A stretch of 64,000 bases of DNA from Lysobacter gummosus. GTDB lineage: Bacteria; Pseudomonadota; Gammaproteobacteria; Xanthomonadales; Xanthomonadaceae. The stretch covers positions 5,890,001-5,954,000 of the forward strand of contig NZ_CP011131.1 in the NCBI RefSeq assembly GCF_001442805.1, given 5' to 3'. Within the stretch, counting starts at the first letter, position 1. Each line of letters opens with the position of its first letter. The translations under genes and the position numbers were made by a program. Below, piece by piece: positions 1-9,565 of the stretch. Under the pieces are notes generated by a model. That model saw nothing but the letters and a program-made list of their open reading frames with translations, was not told the origin of the DNA and did not search any database.

Positions 1-201
1 CCACACCGGCCGCACGCCGCCCAGCAGCGGCATCGCCACCAGCAGCATCGGCAGAGTGAACAGATAGCGCAGCGCCGCGGTCCAGGCCCAATGCCCGCCA
101 GCGTTGGCGGCGGCGCGGTTGAGCACGTAGGTGCAGGTGAAGAACAGCGCCGAAGCCAGTGCGATCGACACCGCCCACAAGGCCTGGCGGCTGGCGCTCA
201 T
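1..201 (-). CDS. EmrE/DMT-type multidrug transporter, N-terminal part only
   Basis: This is an open frame running off the left edge of the window; about 67 codons are visible. The N-terminus MSASRQALWAVSIALASALF is hydrophobic and is followed by TCTYVLNRAAANAGG and a second membrane segment. That pattern fits the multidrug-resistance efflux transporter family of the drug/metabolite transporter superfamily in the inner membrane. Its ATG overlaps the bioC stop (ATGA at 198-201), so it is translationally coupled to bioC and is the last visible gene of this minus-strand cluster. The assignment rests on the first membrane segments only. Confidence 0.6.
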   Translation of the reverse strand, partial: MSASRQALWAVSIALASALFFTCTYVLNRAAANAGGHWAWTAALRYLFTLPMLLVAMPLLGGVRPVW

Positions 202-1109
202 GGACGCTGCCGGACGCGGATGCTCGACGCCGGCACCTGCACCTCGTCGATGCCGCCGACCCGGATCGGCGTGCCCGGCTCCGGGCCCCAGGCGTGGGCG
301 TAGATGACTTCCCAGGTCGCCGGCAGCTGGCCGCGCGCATCGCGCAGCGGCTCGTAGGCCTGCGCGGCGCGGGCGAAGCGCGCGCGCCCGGTCAGGCTGC
401 GCCGGCGCGTGACCATCGCATTGGTCGCGCCGAGCGTGCGCAGTTCGCGCATCAGATGGCCCAGGTCGGGATGACCGAGGGTGAACTCGTCGCGATCGAG
501 CACCGGATTCTTGAACCCGGACGCGATCAGGGCATCGCCGAACTGGGCGATCGACGGAAACAGGCTCACGTGCGGCGCCGCGTCGGCTTCGGCGAAGGCG
601 CCGCGCAGTTCGAACAAGGTGTCCGGGCCGAAGGTCGATATCAGCAACAGTCCGCCGGGCTTGAGCACGCGGCGGAAACCGGCGAACACCGCCGGCAGGT
701 CTTCCACCCATTGCAGGCACAGGTTCGAGAACAGCACATCGACGCTGGAGTCGCGCAGCGGCAGCGCGCGCGCGTCGGCGCAGACCACGTCCGGCCGGCG
801 CGCGCCACCGAGCAGGCGCGGGCGCCAGCCGCCTTCGCCGAAATGCGTGCGCGCCTCGCGCAGCATCGGCACGGCCAGATCCAGCGCGATCACCTGCGCG
901 CGCGGCCAGCGCTTCTGCATCGCCGCGCTCAGATGGCCGGGGCCGCAGCCGACATCGAGCACGACTTCGGGCGCGCGATCGTCGAGGTAATCCAGGGTCT
1001 CCGACAAACGCGCGCCGACTTCGCGCTGCAGCGCGGCGGCACTGTCGTAGCCGTGCGCGGCGCGCGAGAACGAGCGGCGAACCTGGCGGTGGTCGAACAG
1101 ATCGGTCAT
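198..1109 (-). CDS. bioC: malonyl-[acyl-carrier protein] O-methyltransferase BioC
   Basis: BioC uses S-adenosylmethionine to methylate the free carboxyl of malonyl-ACP. This lets the fatty acid synthase build the pimeloyl moiety of biotin in the cytoplasm. The 303-residue protein begins MTDLFDHRQVRRSFSRAA, as BioC proteins do, and has the class I methyltransferase motif VLDVGCGPGHLS near residue 50, then VDVLFSNLCLQWVED and LKPGGLLLISTFGPDTL. It is longer than the roughly 250-residue E. coli enzyme, mainly in the C-terminal half. It lies about 100 nt downstream of bioH on the same strand, which supports the assignment strongly. Confidence 0.93.
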   Translation of the reverse strand: MTDLFDHRQVRRSFSRAAHGYDSAAALQREVGARLSETLDYLDDRAPEVVLDVGCGPGHLSAAMQKRWPRAQVIALDLAVPMLREARTHFGEGGWRPRLLGGARRPDVVCADARALPLRDSSVDVLFSNLCLQWVEDLPAVFAGFRRVLKPGGLLLISTFGPDTLFELRGAFAEADAAPHVSLFPSIAQFGDALIASGFKNPVLDRDEFTLGHPDLGHLMRELRTLGATNAMVTRRRSLTGRARFARAAQAYEPLRDARGQLPATWEVIYAHAWGPEPGTPIRVGGIDEVQVPASSIRVRQRP

Positions 1110-1207
1110 GGACTTCGGGCTTGCCTGTTGCTGTGTAGGGGATTCATGCGCGGCGGGTGCGCGCGCGGAGCGGATTCGAATGCGTCGGCGTCATCGCCGC
1201 AGTGGTA

Positions 1208-2005
1208 TCACGCCGCGCCCGACTGGGCTTGCGCCGCCTCGACGAAGGCCTCGATGGTCTGCGCGACTTCGTCGGTCGCGCCGAGAAACGGCGCGTGGCC
1301 GGCCTGGGCGATCACCACGCTGCGGCCGCGCGGCGCCAGCGCGGCGGCGGCCGGCATCGCCCCGGAGGGCACCAGTCGGTCGCGGCGTCCGGAAATCCAC
1401 AGGCTGGGCACTTGCAGATTGGGCAGTTCCTCGCGCACGTCGAATTCGTCCAGCAAGGTCAGGCCTTCGTGCAGCGCGCGTTCGGCCGGTTCGCCGCGTT
1501 CGAAGGCTTGTTGCTTGAGATGGCGCAGTTCGTCCTGCGCGCTGGGCGAGCCCAGCGCTTCCAGGGCCAGGAAGCCTTCCAGCGTGCCGCGGAAATCGCG
1601 CTGCAAGGCCTCGCCGAAATTGCGGAACAGATCCGGCGACACGCCGTGCGGCCAGTCGGTCCCGACCACGAAGCGCGGCGAGGACGCGATCAGGACCAGG
1701 CCGCGCACGCTGCGCGGATGATCCAGTCCGGCGCGCAGCGCGACCTGACCGCCGAGCGACCAGCCCAGCCAGTAGGCATCGGGGATGCGCTCGACCAGAT
1801 CCGCCGCGAGCGCCTTGGGATCGAGCGCGGTGGCGTCCTCGCGCGCGTAGCCGTGGCCGGGCAGATCGATCAGGTGCACGGTGTAATGCGCGGCCAGGCG
1901 TTCGACCAGCGACGCGAACAGGCCGCCGTGCATGGCCCAGCCGTGGATCAGGGCGATGGCCGGGCGTCCGCTGTCGGGGGAGGCGCCGGTGGTTTGGATG
2001 TACAT
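1208..2005 (-). CDS. bioH: pimeloyl-[acyl-carrier protein] methyl ester esterase BioH
   Basis: BioH is an alpha/beta hydrolase that removes the methyl group from pimeloyl-ACP methyl ester, ending the synthesis phase opened by BioC. Visible are the oxyanion region ALIHGWAMHGG, the nucleophile elbow GWSLGGQ, the acid region WISGRRDRLVP and the catalytic histidine in AQAGHAPFL. I chose the ATG at 2005 (MYIQTTGASP) because it aligns with the usual BioH N-terminus. The frame stays open to 2185, but the extra codons read through a dispersed inverted repeat and give a low-complexity peptide. No good Shine-Dalgarno sequence is visible at 2005, so the exact start is uncertain. Confidence 0.9.
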   Translation of the reverse strand: MYIQTTGASPDSGRPAIALIHGWAMHGGLFASLVERLAAHYTVHLIDLPGHGYAREDATALDPKALAADLVERIPDAYWLGWSLGGQVALRAGLDHPRSVRGLVLIASSPRFVVGTDWPHGVSPDLFRNFGEALQRDFRGTLEGFLALEALGSPSAQDELRHLKQQAFERGEPAERALHEGLTLLDEFDVREELPNLQVPSLWISGRRDRLVPSGAMPAAAALAPRGRSVVIAQAGHAPFLGATDEVAQTIEAFVEAAQAQSGAA

Positions 2006-2125
2006 GGGGGAAGGAGGTCCGTACTGCGGTGCGTTGGTGCTGAGCTGGGTGTTGCGTGTCTGCGAAGCGGCGATGGCTGTGTCGGTTCTATCGGCTTCGC
2101 GCTTATGTTCTTGCCGTGGTTTTTT

Positions 2126-2216
2126 GCCGTCATTCCCGCGAATGCGGGAGTCCAGCGACTTTCGTGCGAGTACCGTCAAAGTCACTGGATTCCCGCGTTC
2201 GCGGGAATGACGGTAG
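2126..2216. repeat. Inverted pair of dispersed CATTCCCGCG repeats
   Basis: Two copies of a motif beginning GCCGTCATTCCCGCG and continuing into GGGAGTCCAG-GACTTT face each other, at about 2126-2162 and 2180-2216, with about 17 nt between them. The layout is that of a small MITE-like or REP-like intergenic element. It lies just upstream of bioH, between it and the ACT-domain gene, and accounts for the spurious N-terminal extension of the bioH frame. Confidence 0.75.
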
Positions 2217-2322
2217 GAGGGTGGCCCGGCGGAAGAAGTTCATCGGCTCCGGCACGAGTCGTAGCTCAGGCCTGAAACGTAACTCAGGCCCGAATCGCAA
2301 CGTCGTCCCGAATCGTGCCTCC

Positions 2323-2775
2323 TCATACCCCCGCCTCACCGCGCAAGGAATGCAACGCCGCCAACGCTTCGTCGCAGCGATCCGCCGGCACCAGCAAATG
2401 ATCGTGATAGAACCCGGCCAATACGTTGCACGGAATGCCGTGCCGGGTCAGCGCGCGCGAGAACGCCGCGGTCAGACCCACCGCTTCCAGCGCCGAATGC
2501 ACACGCAAGGTCAGCCACGCGGCGACGAAGTCGTACTTCACGCCATGCGCGTCGGCATCGGCGCGGCGCAGCACGCAGGTCAGGCCTTCGTTCTCGGTCA
2601 CCGTCGCCAAGGCGAGCTCGCGCAAGGGCGAGCGCGCATCGGACGTGCTCGCGTAAACGTACTCGCCTTCGCGCACATCGACCTGCAGGCCGGCCAGCAT
2701 CTGCGCCAGATCGGTTTGCGCGATCGATCCAGCCGCCGCGCCCGCGTCCGACGTCGAAGACGGCCCGGCGCTCAT
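2323..2775 (-). CDS. ACT domain-containing protein
   Basis: A 150-residue protein with an Ala/Ser/Thr-rich first 20 residues followed by an ACT-like region: [36 protein letters not shown], and a C-terminal half with [18 protein letters not shown] and [10 protein letters not shown]. This resembles the small stand-alone ACT proteins related to amino-acid-sensing modules. The ligand is not deducible. Its ATG overlaps the bioF stop (ATGA at 2772-2775), so it is translationally coupled to bioF and probably co-transcribed with the biotin genes. A role in biotin synthesis is not established. Confidence 0.8.
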   Translation of the reverse strand: MSAGPSSTSDAGAAAGSIAQTDLAQMLAGLQVDVREGEYVYASTSDARSPLRELALATVTENEGLTCVLRRADADAHGVKYDFVAAWLTLRVHSALEAVGLTAAFSRALTRHGIPCNVLAGFYHDHLLVPADRCDEALAALHSLRGEAGV

Positions 2776-4004
2776 CGCGCCGCGGTGGCCGGCGCGGCCG
2801 CGCCGCTGTCGCTGCGTTCGATCGCCACGCGTTCGGCCGCGCGCGCCAGCGCTTCGATCAGGCCATCGACCTGTTCGCGCGTGTGCAGGGCCGAGAAAGT
2901 CACGCGCAAACGCGCGCGGCCTTCGGGCACGGTCGGCGGACGGATCGCGGCGACCCAGTACCCTTGTTGCTCCAGGGCCTGCGCCATCGCCAGCGCGCGG
3001 CGATCGTCGCCGCACATCACCGGCTGGATCGGCGTGCCCGAATGCAGCAGTTCCAGACCGAGCTTGCCCGCGCGTTCGCGGAAATGCGCGGTCAACTCGG
3101 CGAGTTTTTCGCGCCGCCAATGATCGCTGCGGGCGAGCTTGATCGCCGCGCGCGTCGCCGCAGCCTGCGCCGGCGGCAACGCGGTGGTGTACAGATGGCT
3201 GCGCGCGGTTTCGGCCAGATGGCCGATCAGGTCGGCATCGCCGTGCAAGGCCGCGCCATAGCTGCCCAGCGCCTTGCCGAAGGTCGCCAGCTGCAACGGC
3301 ACTTCCTGCACCGACAGACGCGCCGCGGCGACCGTGCCGCGCCCGTCCGGGCCGATGACGCCGACGCCGTGCGCGTCGTCCACGTACAGCACCGCTTTCT
3401 GCGCGCGCGCCACCAGGGCCAGGTCGCGCAGCGGCGCGATGTCGCCGTCCATGCTGAAAACGCCGTCGGTGGCGAGCATCGCCATGCCGTCGGGCACGTT
3501 GCGCAGTTGCCGGATCGCGCCTTCCGGATCGGCGTGCGGATAGCGGCGCAGGCGGCAGCCGGCCAGGCGTGCGGCGTCGATCAGGCTGGCGTGATTGAGA
3601 CGGTCCTGCACGCAGACATCTTCTTCTTCCAGCAGGCCCTGCACCGCGGCGATATTGGCCAGGAAGCCGCTGCCGAACAGCAGCGCGCGCGGCGAACCCA
3701 GCCAGTCGGCGAGTTCGCGCTCGAGCGCTTCATGCTGGGCGTGGTGGCCGCAGACCAGATGCGAGGCCAATCCCCCGGTCCCTTCGCGCGACGCCGCATC
3801 CTGGAAGGCGTTGGTCACAGCGAAATGCTGCGACAGCCCCAGGTAGTCGTTGCCGCAGAAGTTGACCAGCGAGCGGCCTTCGACCTCGCAGCGCGCGCCG
3901 TCGCGATGGGTGACCACGCGGTGGGTGCGGCTGCGCGCGTTCGCCACGCGCTGGGCCTGGGCTGTTTGAATCCGTTCGCGCCAAAGGGTTCGCTGGCTGC
4001 TCAT
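2772..4004 (-). CDS. bioF: 8-amino-7-oxononanoate synthase BioF
   Basis: BioF condenses pimeloyl-ACP (or -CoA) with L-alanine using pyridoxal phosphate and gives 8-amino-7-oxononanoate, the first committed biotin intermediate. The 410-residue protein is a fold-type I alpha-oxoamine synthase. It has [13 protein letters not shown] near the N-terminus, [14 protein letters not shown], the PLP-site segment [18 protein letters not shown], and the Schiff-base lysine in [12 protein letters not shown]. Eighteen nucleotides separate it from bioB upstream, and it overlaps the ACT gene downstream. Confidence 0.95.
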   Translation of the reverse strand: MSSQRTLWRERIQTAQAQRVANARSRTHRVVTHRDGARCEVEGRSLVNFCGNDYLGLSQHFAVTNAFQDAASREGTGGLASHLVCGHHAQHEALERELADWLGSPRALLFGSGFLANIAAVQGLLEEEDVCVQDRLNHASLIDAARLAGCRLRRYPHADPEGAIRQLRNVPDGMAMLATDGVFSMDGDIAPLRDLALVARAQKAVLYVDDAHGVGVIGPDGRGTVAAARLSVQEVPLQLATFGKALGSYGAALHGDADLIGHLAETARSHLYTTALPPAQAAATRAAIKLARSDHWRREKLAELTAHFRERAGKLGLELLHSGTPIQPVMCGDDRRALAMAQALEQQGYWVAAIRPPTVPEGRARLRVTFSALHTREQVDGLIEALARAAERVAIERSDSGAAAPATAAR

Positions 4005-4022
4005 CGCGGAAGCTCCGCCGCT

Positions 4023-5060
4023 TCAGGCGGCGCAGGTGTGGGCGGACTGTTCGGAATGTTCCTCAATACTCGCATGGACGGTGCCGGCGGTCTCGACGAT
4101 TTGCATCGGCTTGAGGCCCAGGCGGTCGAACAGGGCGAGGTCGCGCTCGGTATCCGGATTGCCGGTGGTCAGCAGTTTTTCGCCGTAGAAGATCGAATTG
4201 GCGCCGGCCAGGAAGCACAGCGCCTGCAGTTCGTCGCTCATCGCCTCGCGTCCGGCCGACAGGCGGACCATCGACTTGGGCATCAGCAGGCGCGCAACTG
4301 CGATGGTGCGCACGAATTCGAAGGGATCCAGCTCGGCCGTGCCGGCCAGCGGCGTGCCTTCGACCTGGACCAGCCGGTTGATCGGCACCGAATCCGGATG
4401 CGCCGGCAGGTTGGCCAGGGTCTGCAGCAGGCCGGCGCGCTGGCCGCGCGACTCGCCCATGCCGACGATGCCGCCGCAGCAGGTCTTCATGCCGACATCG
4501 CGCACGTGCTCCAGCGTGTCCAGGCGGTCCTGGAACTCGCGGGTGTGGATGATCTCGTTATAGAACTCCGGCGCGGTGTCCAGATTGTGGTTGTAGTAGT
4601 CCAGGCCGGCCGCCTTCAGCGACTTGGCCTGATCGCCCGACAACATGCCCAGGGTGGCGCAGGTTTCCAGGCCCAGGGCCTTCACCTCGCGGATCATCGC
4701 CGCGACCTTCGGGATATCGCGGTCCTTCGGCGAGCGCCAGGCCGCGCCCATGCAGAAGCGCGAAGCGCCGGCGGCCTTGGCCTGCCTGGCTTTCTCCAGC
4801 ACCGCCTCGGTGCTCATCAGCTTGGTCGCGTCCACGCCGGTGTGATAGCGCGCGGCCTGCGGGCAGTAGCTGCAGTCTTCCGGGCAGCCGCCGGTCTTGA
4901 CCGACAGCAAGGTGCTGACCTGGACTTCGGTCGGATCGAAATTCTCCCGGTGCGCGCTCGCGGCGCGGTGCAGCAACTCGGGGAACGGCAGATCGAACAG
5001 CGCGCGGACCTCGGCGCGGGACCAATCGTGGCGGAGCGGAGTGGAACTCGGAGAGGACAT
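4023..5060 (-). CDS. bioB: biotin synthase BioB
   Basis: BioB is a radical SAM enzyme that inserts sulfur into dethiobiotin. The protein shows the radical-SAM cluster motif in [10 protein letters not shown] (CxxxCxxC) around residue 55. It also has [17 protein letters not shown], the dethiobiotin-binding region [15 protein letters not shown], and [20 protein letters not shown] near the C-terminus. The ATG at 5060 ([15 protein letters not shown]) gives 345 residues, the usual size. The frame is open for another 105 codons upstream, but those codons cross intergenic repeats and are unlikely to be translated. It is the first gene of the bioB-bioF-ACT group and is divergent from comF. Confidence 0.95.
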   Translation of the reverse strand: MSSPSSTPLRHDWSRAEVRALFDLPFPELLHRAASAHRENFDPTEVQVSTLLSVKTGGCPEDCSYCPQAARYHTGVDATKLMSTEAVLEKARQAKAAGASRFCMGAAWRSPKDRDIPKVAAMIREVKALGLETCATLGMLSGDQAKSLKAAGLDYYNHNLDTAPEFYNEIIHTREFQDRLDTLEHVRDVGMKTCCGGIVGMGESRGQRAGLLQTLANLPAHPDSVPINRLVQVEGTPLAGTAELDPFEFVRTIAVARLLMPKSMVRLSAGREAMSDELQALCFLAGANSIFYGEKLLTTGNPDTERDLALFDRLGLKPMQIVETAGTVHASIEEHSEQSAHTCAA

Positions 5061-5273
5061 AGGCACCGGGGCTGGCTCCAGCGGGACTGCACTGACGGCG
5101 GGCAAAAGGGGACCGGCCGCCAGACGGCCGGAGCCGGCAGTCTGGGAAGCGCGCGGCCGGCTGTCAACCGATCCTGCCGTGATCGAGTTGACAGCTTTGG
5201 GCGGGGCGTATGGGTGGAATTTGTCGCGAGGCCGGGCGCAGGGCCCGCCACCGCGCCCTGTGCGCGCCCCTGC

Positions 5274-5440
5274 GAAGTCTTTATGTGGGAGGGCCTGCAG
5301 GCCCGATGCTTTCCGCTCCGGAGCAACAGCCCGACCAAAGCGCAGAAACAGATTGCCGAGCGAATGACCGCTCACCGCGTCCCGCTGAGGTCTTTTGTGG
5401 GAGGGCCTTCAGGCCCGATGCTTTTCGCTCCGGAGCGACG
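5274..5440. repeat. Two direct copies of a GGGCCT-AGGCCC intergenic repeat
   Basis: The bioB-comF interval (5061-5537) contains two near-identical copies of a repeat of about 50 bp. Each contains GTGGGAGGGCCT, then a variable dinucleotide, then AGGCCCGATGCTTT and CGCTCCGGAGC. They lie at about 5274-5327 and 5391-5440. A more diverged relative, with CCTTCAGGCCCGACGCCTTC, is at about 8790-8830. The repeat carries short palindromes and has no coding potential. No promoter could be placed with confidence in this divergent interval. Confidence 0.7.
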
Positions 5441-5537
5441 AGCCCGCCCGCAGAACAATGTAGTCGCGGACTTCCCCGACGCCCGCCCCCACCTTCCCCC
5501 GACAGCCCTGGCGCCCACGGCAAGCCAAGCTGCACCG

Positions 5538-6644
5538 ATGACCTTCGCCGCCTCCGCGATAGACGCGCCGCGCGCCGGCGGACTCTTGCGCCGCCTGGGC
5601 TGGTCGCTGTGGCCGCCGCGCTGCCTGATCTGCGGCGAGGCCGGCGCCGACGGTCGCGACCTGTGTCCGATCTGCGCGGCCGCATGGCCGTGGATGGGCA
5701 CGGCCTGTCTGGCCTGCGCCTTGCCGTTGGCGGCTCCGGCGGCGCTCGCTGGGCGGATGAGCCATATCGTGGGCACGGTCGATGGCGCTGATCATCGGGA
5801 AACCAGTGCGCGCATCGGCGATGACAATGCGCTCACTCACGGCCCGCCGCACGCTTGGCCCGAAGCAGCAGCCAACGCCCACGCCGGTGCCGGTGCCGGT
5901 GCCGGTGCCGCAAGCATCGCCCCAATCTGCGGCCACTGCCTGCACCGCCCGCGTTTGCTGAGCGAAGTCCACGCCGCCTGCATCTATCGCGCACCGCTGG
6001 ATCGATTGCTGCCGCGCTTCAAGTTCCATCGCGATCTGGCCGCGGGCCGTCTGCTCGCGACGATGATGGCGCGAGCCATCGCGGCGAAATTCGAGTCTGG
6101 CGGTCTACATCGCTTCGATGATCGCAACGATGCGGCGCGCACATCGGCCACGACAACGCTCTGCGTCCCGGCCAGCGGCGCCGACCCGCTCGAATTCCAC
6201 GCAGCAAAAAGCGATTCGCATGCGGGCGATGCTAGAGGCCATTCATCGTGGACGTACTCGCCAATCAATGCACCGATCGCTACGTCATCCACGACACCGA
6301 TCCTCATCCCGATCCCCCTGCACCGCGCGCGCCTGCGCGAACGCGGCTACGACCAGGCGCTCGAACTCGCACGCCCCCTCGCCCGCGAGCTGCGCCTGCC
6401 CTTGCTGGACGACGCCCTGCTGCGCCTGCGCAACACACCCGCGCAATCGCGCCTGGACGCCGCGCATCGCCGGCGCAACCTGCGCGATGCCTTCGCCTGG
6501 CGCAGCGCCGCAGCAATTCCCGCGCATGTGGTGCTGATCGACGACGTCATGACCACCGGCGCCACCTTGCACGCCGCCGCGCGAACGCTGCGGCGCGCGG
6601 GCGTGCAGCGCGTCGATGCCTGGGTCTGCGCCCGCGTGTTGTGA
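5538..6644 (+). CDS. comF: ComF-family phosphoribosyltransferase-like protein with internal insertions
   Basis: ComF-type proteins support uptake of transforming DNA and combine an N-terminal zinc ribbon with a phosphoribosyltransferase fold. Here the ribbon appears as CLICGEAGADGRDLCPIC and, further on, CLACALPL and ICGHCL. The C-terminal domain has IPIPLHRARLRERGYDQA, SRLDAAHRRRNLRDAF and the PRPP loop VVLIDDVMTTGATLHAA. At 368 residues it is about 120 longer than typical ComF. The extra length is in two low-complexity inserts, about residues 75-125 with a run of GAGAGAG, and about residues 190-255. The start MTFAASAIDAPRAGG is the ATG best placed before the zinc ribbon. The much longer open frame upstream is GC-driven. 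Confidence 0.82.
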   Translation: MTFAASAIDAPRAGGLLRRLGWSLWPPRCLICGEAGADGRDLCPICAAAWPWMGTACLACALPLAAPAALAGRMSHIVGTVDGADHRETSARIGDDNALTHGPPHAWPEAAANAHAGAGAGAGAASIAPICGHCLHRPRLLSEVHAACIYRAPLDRLLPRFKFHRDLAAGRLLATMMARAIAAKFESGGLHRFDDRNDAARTSATTTLCVPASGADPLEFHAAKSDSHAGDARGHSSWTYSPINAPIATSSTTPILIPIPLHRARLRERGYDQALELARPLARELRLPLLDDALLRLRNTPAQSRLDAAHRRRNLRDAFAWRSAAAIPAHVVLIDDVMTTGATLHAAARTLRRAGVQRVDAWVCARVL

Positions 6645-6710
6645 GCGCGTTGCGTCCTATGCCAACGCGACGCGGGCGCAGCCCGAGCTGCGCCCTGCCC
6701 CGCCCCAACG

Positions 6711-8438
6711 CTACGGCGACCCCGCCAACGCCTGCGCCGGCTGCACCCGCGCCGCATTGACCCGGATCGACCAACTGCGCGAATGCTGCAACAGACCACC
6801 GGCCATCGCCGCGCTCACGAACGCGGTCTTGTCGGTGACGCGCAATTCCAGCGTGCGCGTCGCCGGCGTCGCCGTGTCCTGGCGGAAATCGTAGGTCGCC
6901 GAGGTCGCACCCGGAATCGCGGTGCCGTCGAGGTACCACTGCACCGCGACCGTGCCGATGCTCGGCCGCAACAACGCCGCCGAAAAGCGTTTGGTGGTAC
7001 CGCGCGCATACGCCACCGCCGCGGCCGGCGACGGCGATTCGGTGCCCGGCTCGATCAGATCGATGCCGGCCGCGGGCGAACCGAAGCCGCCGCGGTAGAG
7101 CTTGAGCACGTACTCCTGCCGACACACCGGGCAGAACGGATGCTCCAGCGCACGCATCATGCAGGCGTCGACTGGCCGGTACATGCCGCTGGTGAGGTAA
7201 CGCGCGCCCTGGAACAACCCGGTCCCGGCGGTGCCGGCCGGCGTCGGGATCGGCAGGCCGGGGGTAAACCAACTACGCCACTTCACCAGGCTGGCGTTGG
7301 TTTGATTGGTGACGTTGGCCTCGCACGGTACGTTGCCTCCGGCATCGCTACAGGCCGGGAAACCTGGGTACGCCGAGTCGTACTCGTCGGCGAGGCCGGT
7401 CACGCTGTGGCCGAATTCGTGGATCGCGATCGATGGGGCAATGGTATGCGCGGAAATAGTCGAGACCGCCCCGCCGGTGCCGCCATACACCGGATCGTTG
7501 ACCATCACCATGACCTTGTCCCAATTGGGATATCCGGCCGCCGCAGCCATCACCTTGGATGAGCGAGTAGTCAACGCGCGATGAAGTTGGTTGGTGCAAA
7601 AGGTCGCATCGAACGCGGTATTGACGAAGGCTCCCGCACGCGGATCGTTGCGCGCTTCGACATCGGCGCAGCAACTTGTGCCAGTGCAGCCCGCCTGGTA
7701 GGGCGGATGATCGGCGCCGGACTGGCTCGAGGCGACGAAGCCGGTCTGCCAGTTCACAAAATTCTGGTAATCCTTGTACGGGCTGATGTTGAACAGACCC
7801 GCCTTCATCACCTCGGCGTGATTGGCGAAGGCGGCCTGTTCGGCGCTGGTGTAGCCGTCGCCGAGCACCAGGATGTCGAGCCGATTGCCCGAATTGGCAG
7901 CCTTGGCCCCATCGGCCTGGTCATCGATTGCGAGCGGCATCGCCTTGCGTGCGCTCGCTGCGAGCGGCAACTGCGCGGAACGGATCGCCAGCTCACGAAA
8001 ATCGAAGCGCTGCGCCACCTTGGCCGCGCCGTCCCCGGCGAGTTCGATCGCGTCTGCGACCGCCAGCGGAACCCTCACCACGAATGCGCGGTGCGGGTCG
8101 CGCATCGGCCGATGCAACTCGACTCGGCCATGACCACGTTCGGGATCCAGGGCGAACTCGGCGCGCAGGAATTGCGGCACTGGGGCTTCATAGACTTGCG
8201 CGCTCCTCACGCCGGCGCGCGAGACTCGATACTCGACCCGCTCGAGGCCACCTTCGGAGCGCGGCAGATGGCGCAGATCGCGCTGCGGATCGTCCAACTG
8301 CACCTGGGTGTAGAACATCGGCCGGGCTTGGCCCTGTGCATCCATCTCGAAGACGGCGTAGTGCGCTGGCACGGCAGCTTGAGCCCAGCCCGTCGCCAAC
8401 GACAAGATGGCCGAACACAGCAACATGGACGGTTTCAT
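6711..8438 (-). CDS. Secreted M64-family (IgA peptidase-type) metallopeptidase
   Basis: A 575-residue exported protein. The signal peptide MKPSMLLCSAILSLATGWAQA is followed by AVPAHYAVFE. Residues about 20-150 form a beta-rich N-terminal domain (VRVPLAVADAIELAG). The catalytic domain starts at NRLDILVLGDGYTSAEQ, and the zinc motif is HEFGHSVTGLADEY (HExxHxxGxxDE), as in peptidase family M64. A C-terminal Ig-like segment (VQWYLDGTAIPGATSATYDF) ends the protein. The ATG at 8438 is preceded by AGGGGGA. The target substrate is unknown; an extracellular proteolytic role fits a predatory or biofilm-degrading bacterium. Confidence 0.87.
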   Translation of the reverse strand: MKPSMLLCSAILSLATGWAQAAVPAHYAVFEMDAQGQARPMFYTQVQLDDPQRDLRHLPRSEGGLERVEYRVSRAGVRSAQVYEAPVPQFLRAEFALDPERGHGRVELHRPMRDPHRAFVVRVPLAVADAIELAGDGAAKVAQRFDFRELAIRSAQLPLAASARKAMPLAIDDQADGAKAANSGNRLDILVLGDGYTSAEQAAFANHAEVMKAGLFNISPYKDYQNFVNWQTGFVASSQSGADHPPYQAGCTGTSCCADVEARNDPRAGAFVNTAFDATFCTNQLHRALTTRSSKVMAAAAGYPNWDKVMVMVNDPVYGGTGGAVSTISAHTIAPSIAIHEFGHSVTGLADEYDSAYPGFPACSDAGGNVPCEANVTNQTNASLVKWRSWFTPGLPIPTPAGTAGTGLFQGARYLTSGMYRPVDACMMRALEHPFCPVCRQEYVLKLYRGGFGSPAAGIDLIEPGTESPSPAAAVAYARGTTKRFSAALLRPSIGTVAVQWYLDGTAIPGATSATYDFRQDTATPATRTLELRVTDKTAFVSAAMAGGLLQHSRSWSIRVNAARVQPAQALAGSP

Positions 8439-9565
8439 AGCGATTTCCCCCTGTAGGCCGCAAACGAATGCGTATCTGCGCAGGCGACTGGGTGAAGCCG
8501 CAGCGGCGCGGATGCCGGCGTCGTGCCGCAATGCGCGGTCGGCGACGCCAGCACGCTACTGCACGCGCGCACGGCCGAGCGCCGCGACGATCACAGTATT
8601 AGGGCGTACATCGGCTGTGGTTTTGTGATGCGCTACGGCGAAACGCATGCTCGCTAGCATCTGGGCTGATAGAGAGTGACTCTATTGCGCCAATCGAAAC
8701 CTGCCGGCTTGAAGCAGCGCAGATAGCCGCCGATGTCGCCGCAAGAGTTCAGCCCCCCGCTTTTGCAGCGGGACGCATGCGCGCTGTATTTTCCGCTCGG
8801 GCGAAGCCCTTCAGGCCCGACGCCTTCCGTCGGCCGCAGCGCGGCTTCGACCCGCGCGGAGCCGAAAACGTCGGGACTCAAGAGCCTCGCCTGCTCCGTG
8901 CGTCGCGCCTCCTGCGCGACGCGCGGCCCCAATACCATCCATGGCCATCCGTGGTCGTCCATGCCCTTCCGCAAGCCTTGCCTTCCCTTGCCCCACCCGA
9001 TGGCGGAATCCTTTCCGCCACGCGCGCCATCCCGGGCGCATCCCCGATTCCGATCGCCCACCATCCATGGCGGTGGTTTCCCTACGCCTCGCCTCCTGGC
9101 GAGCCTGATCGAATCGAGCGGGGGTTTGCTGATTACTGTCCGGCGTCCCTGCCGTGTCGGAACCGACCTTCATCGCGAGCGCTCGGCCGACGAGGACGCA
9201 TGTCGCCCGCGATGTTCCCTGGTCCGATTCCGAAGTCCTTTGAAGTCTCCCGAAGTCCTTTCCCGATAGCCGACGAAGTCCGTTTCAAGCCCCGCTTAGC
9301 GCAGGAAATCCGTTTCCTTTCGCGTGGAGCCATTGTCGCGCAGACAGGTCGCACAGGCTGAGAAGTGCGGGCGTATCGACGGAAAAAACCGCGGTTTATT
9401 CCAGTGTGGAGGTGGAGCGCGACCTCCTTGTTGCGCTCCCGCCGCGGCAGCCCGACGCGACGTCTCCACCCACACAGCATCGCCCGCCGCCCCGATCCGG
9501 GGCAGTCGGGCATCGTCGCGAACGAGGGTAGGATTTTTCCGGTTGCGCGGACGGCGGCTTCGCGC
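8439..9565. other. Intergenic region without a supported gene
   Basis: About 1.1 kb between two minus-strand genes. Open frames here have no recognisable domains and are explained by GC bias. The segment contains a diverged copy of the AGGCCCGA-type repeat near 8790-8830 and a block of ATCCATGG/CCATCCGTGG repeats near 8935-8970. I see no promoter or RNA gene that I could defend. Confidence 0.5.

Noticed and set aside
2883-5537. Very long plus-strand open frame antisense to bioF and bioB, running into comF
   Set aside because: It is the GC-rich antisense of well-supported bioF/bioB genes; its translation is Arg/Gln/Ala-rich without domains until the ComF start at 5538.
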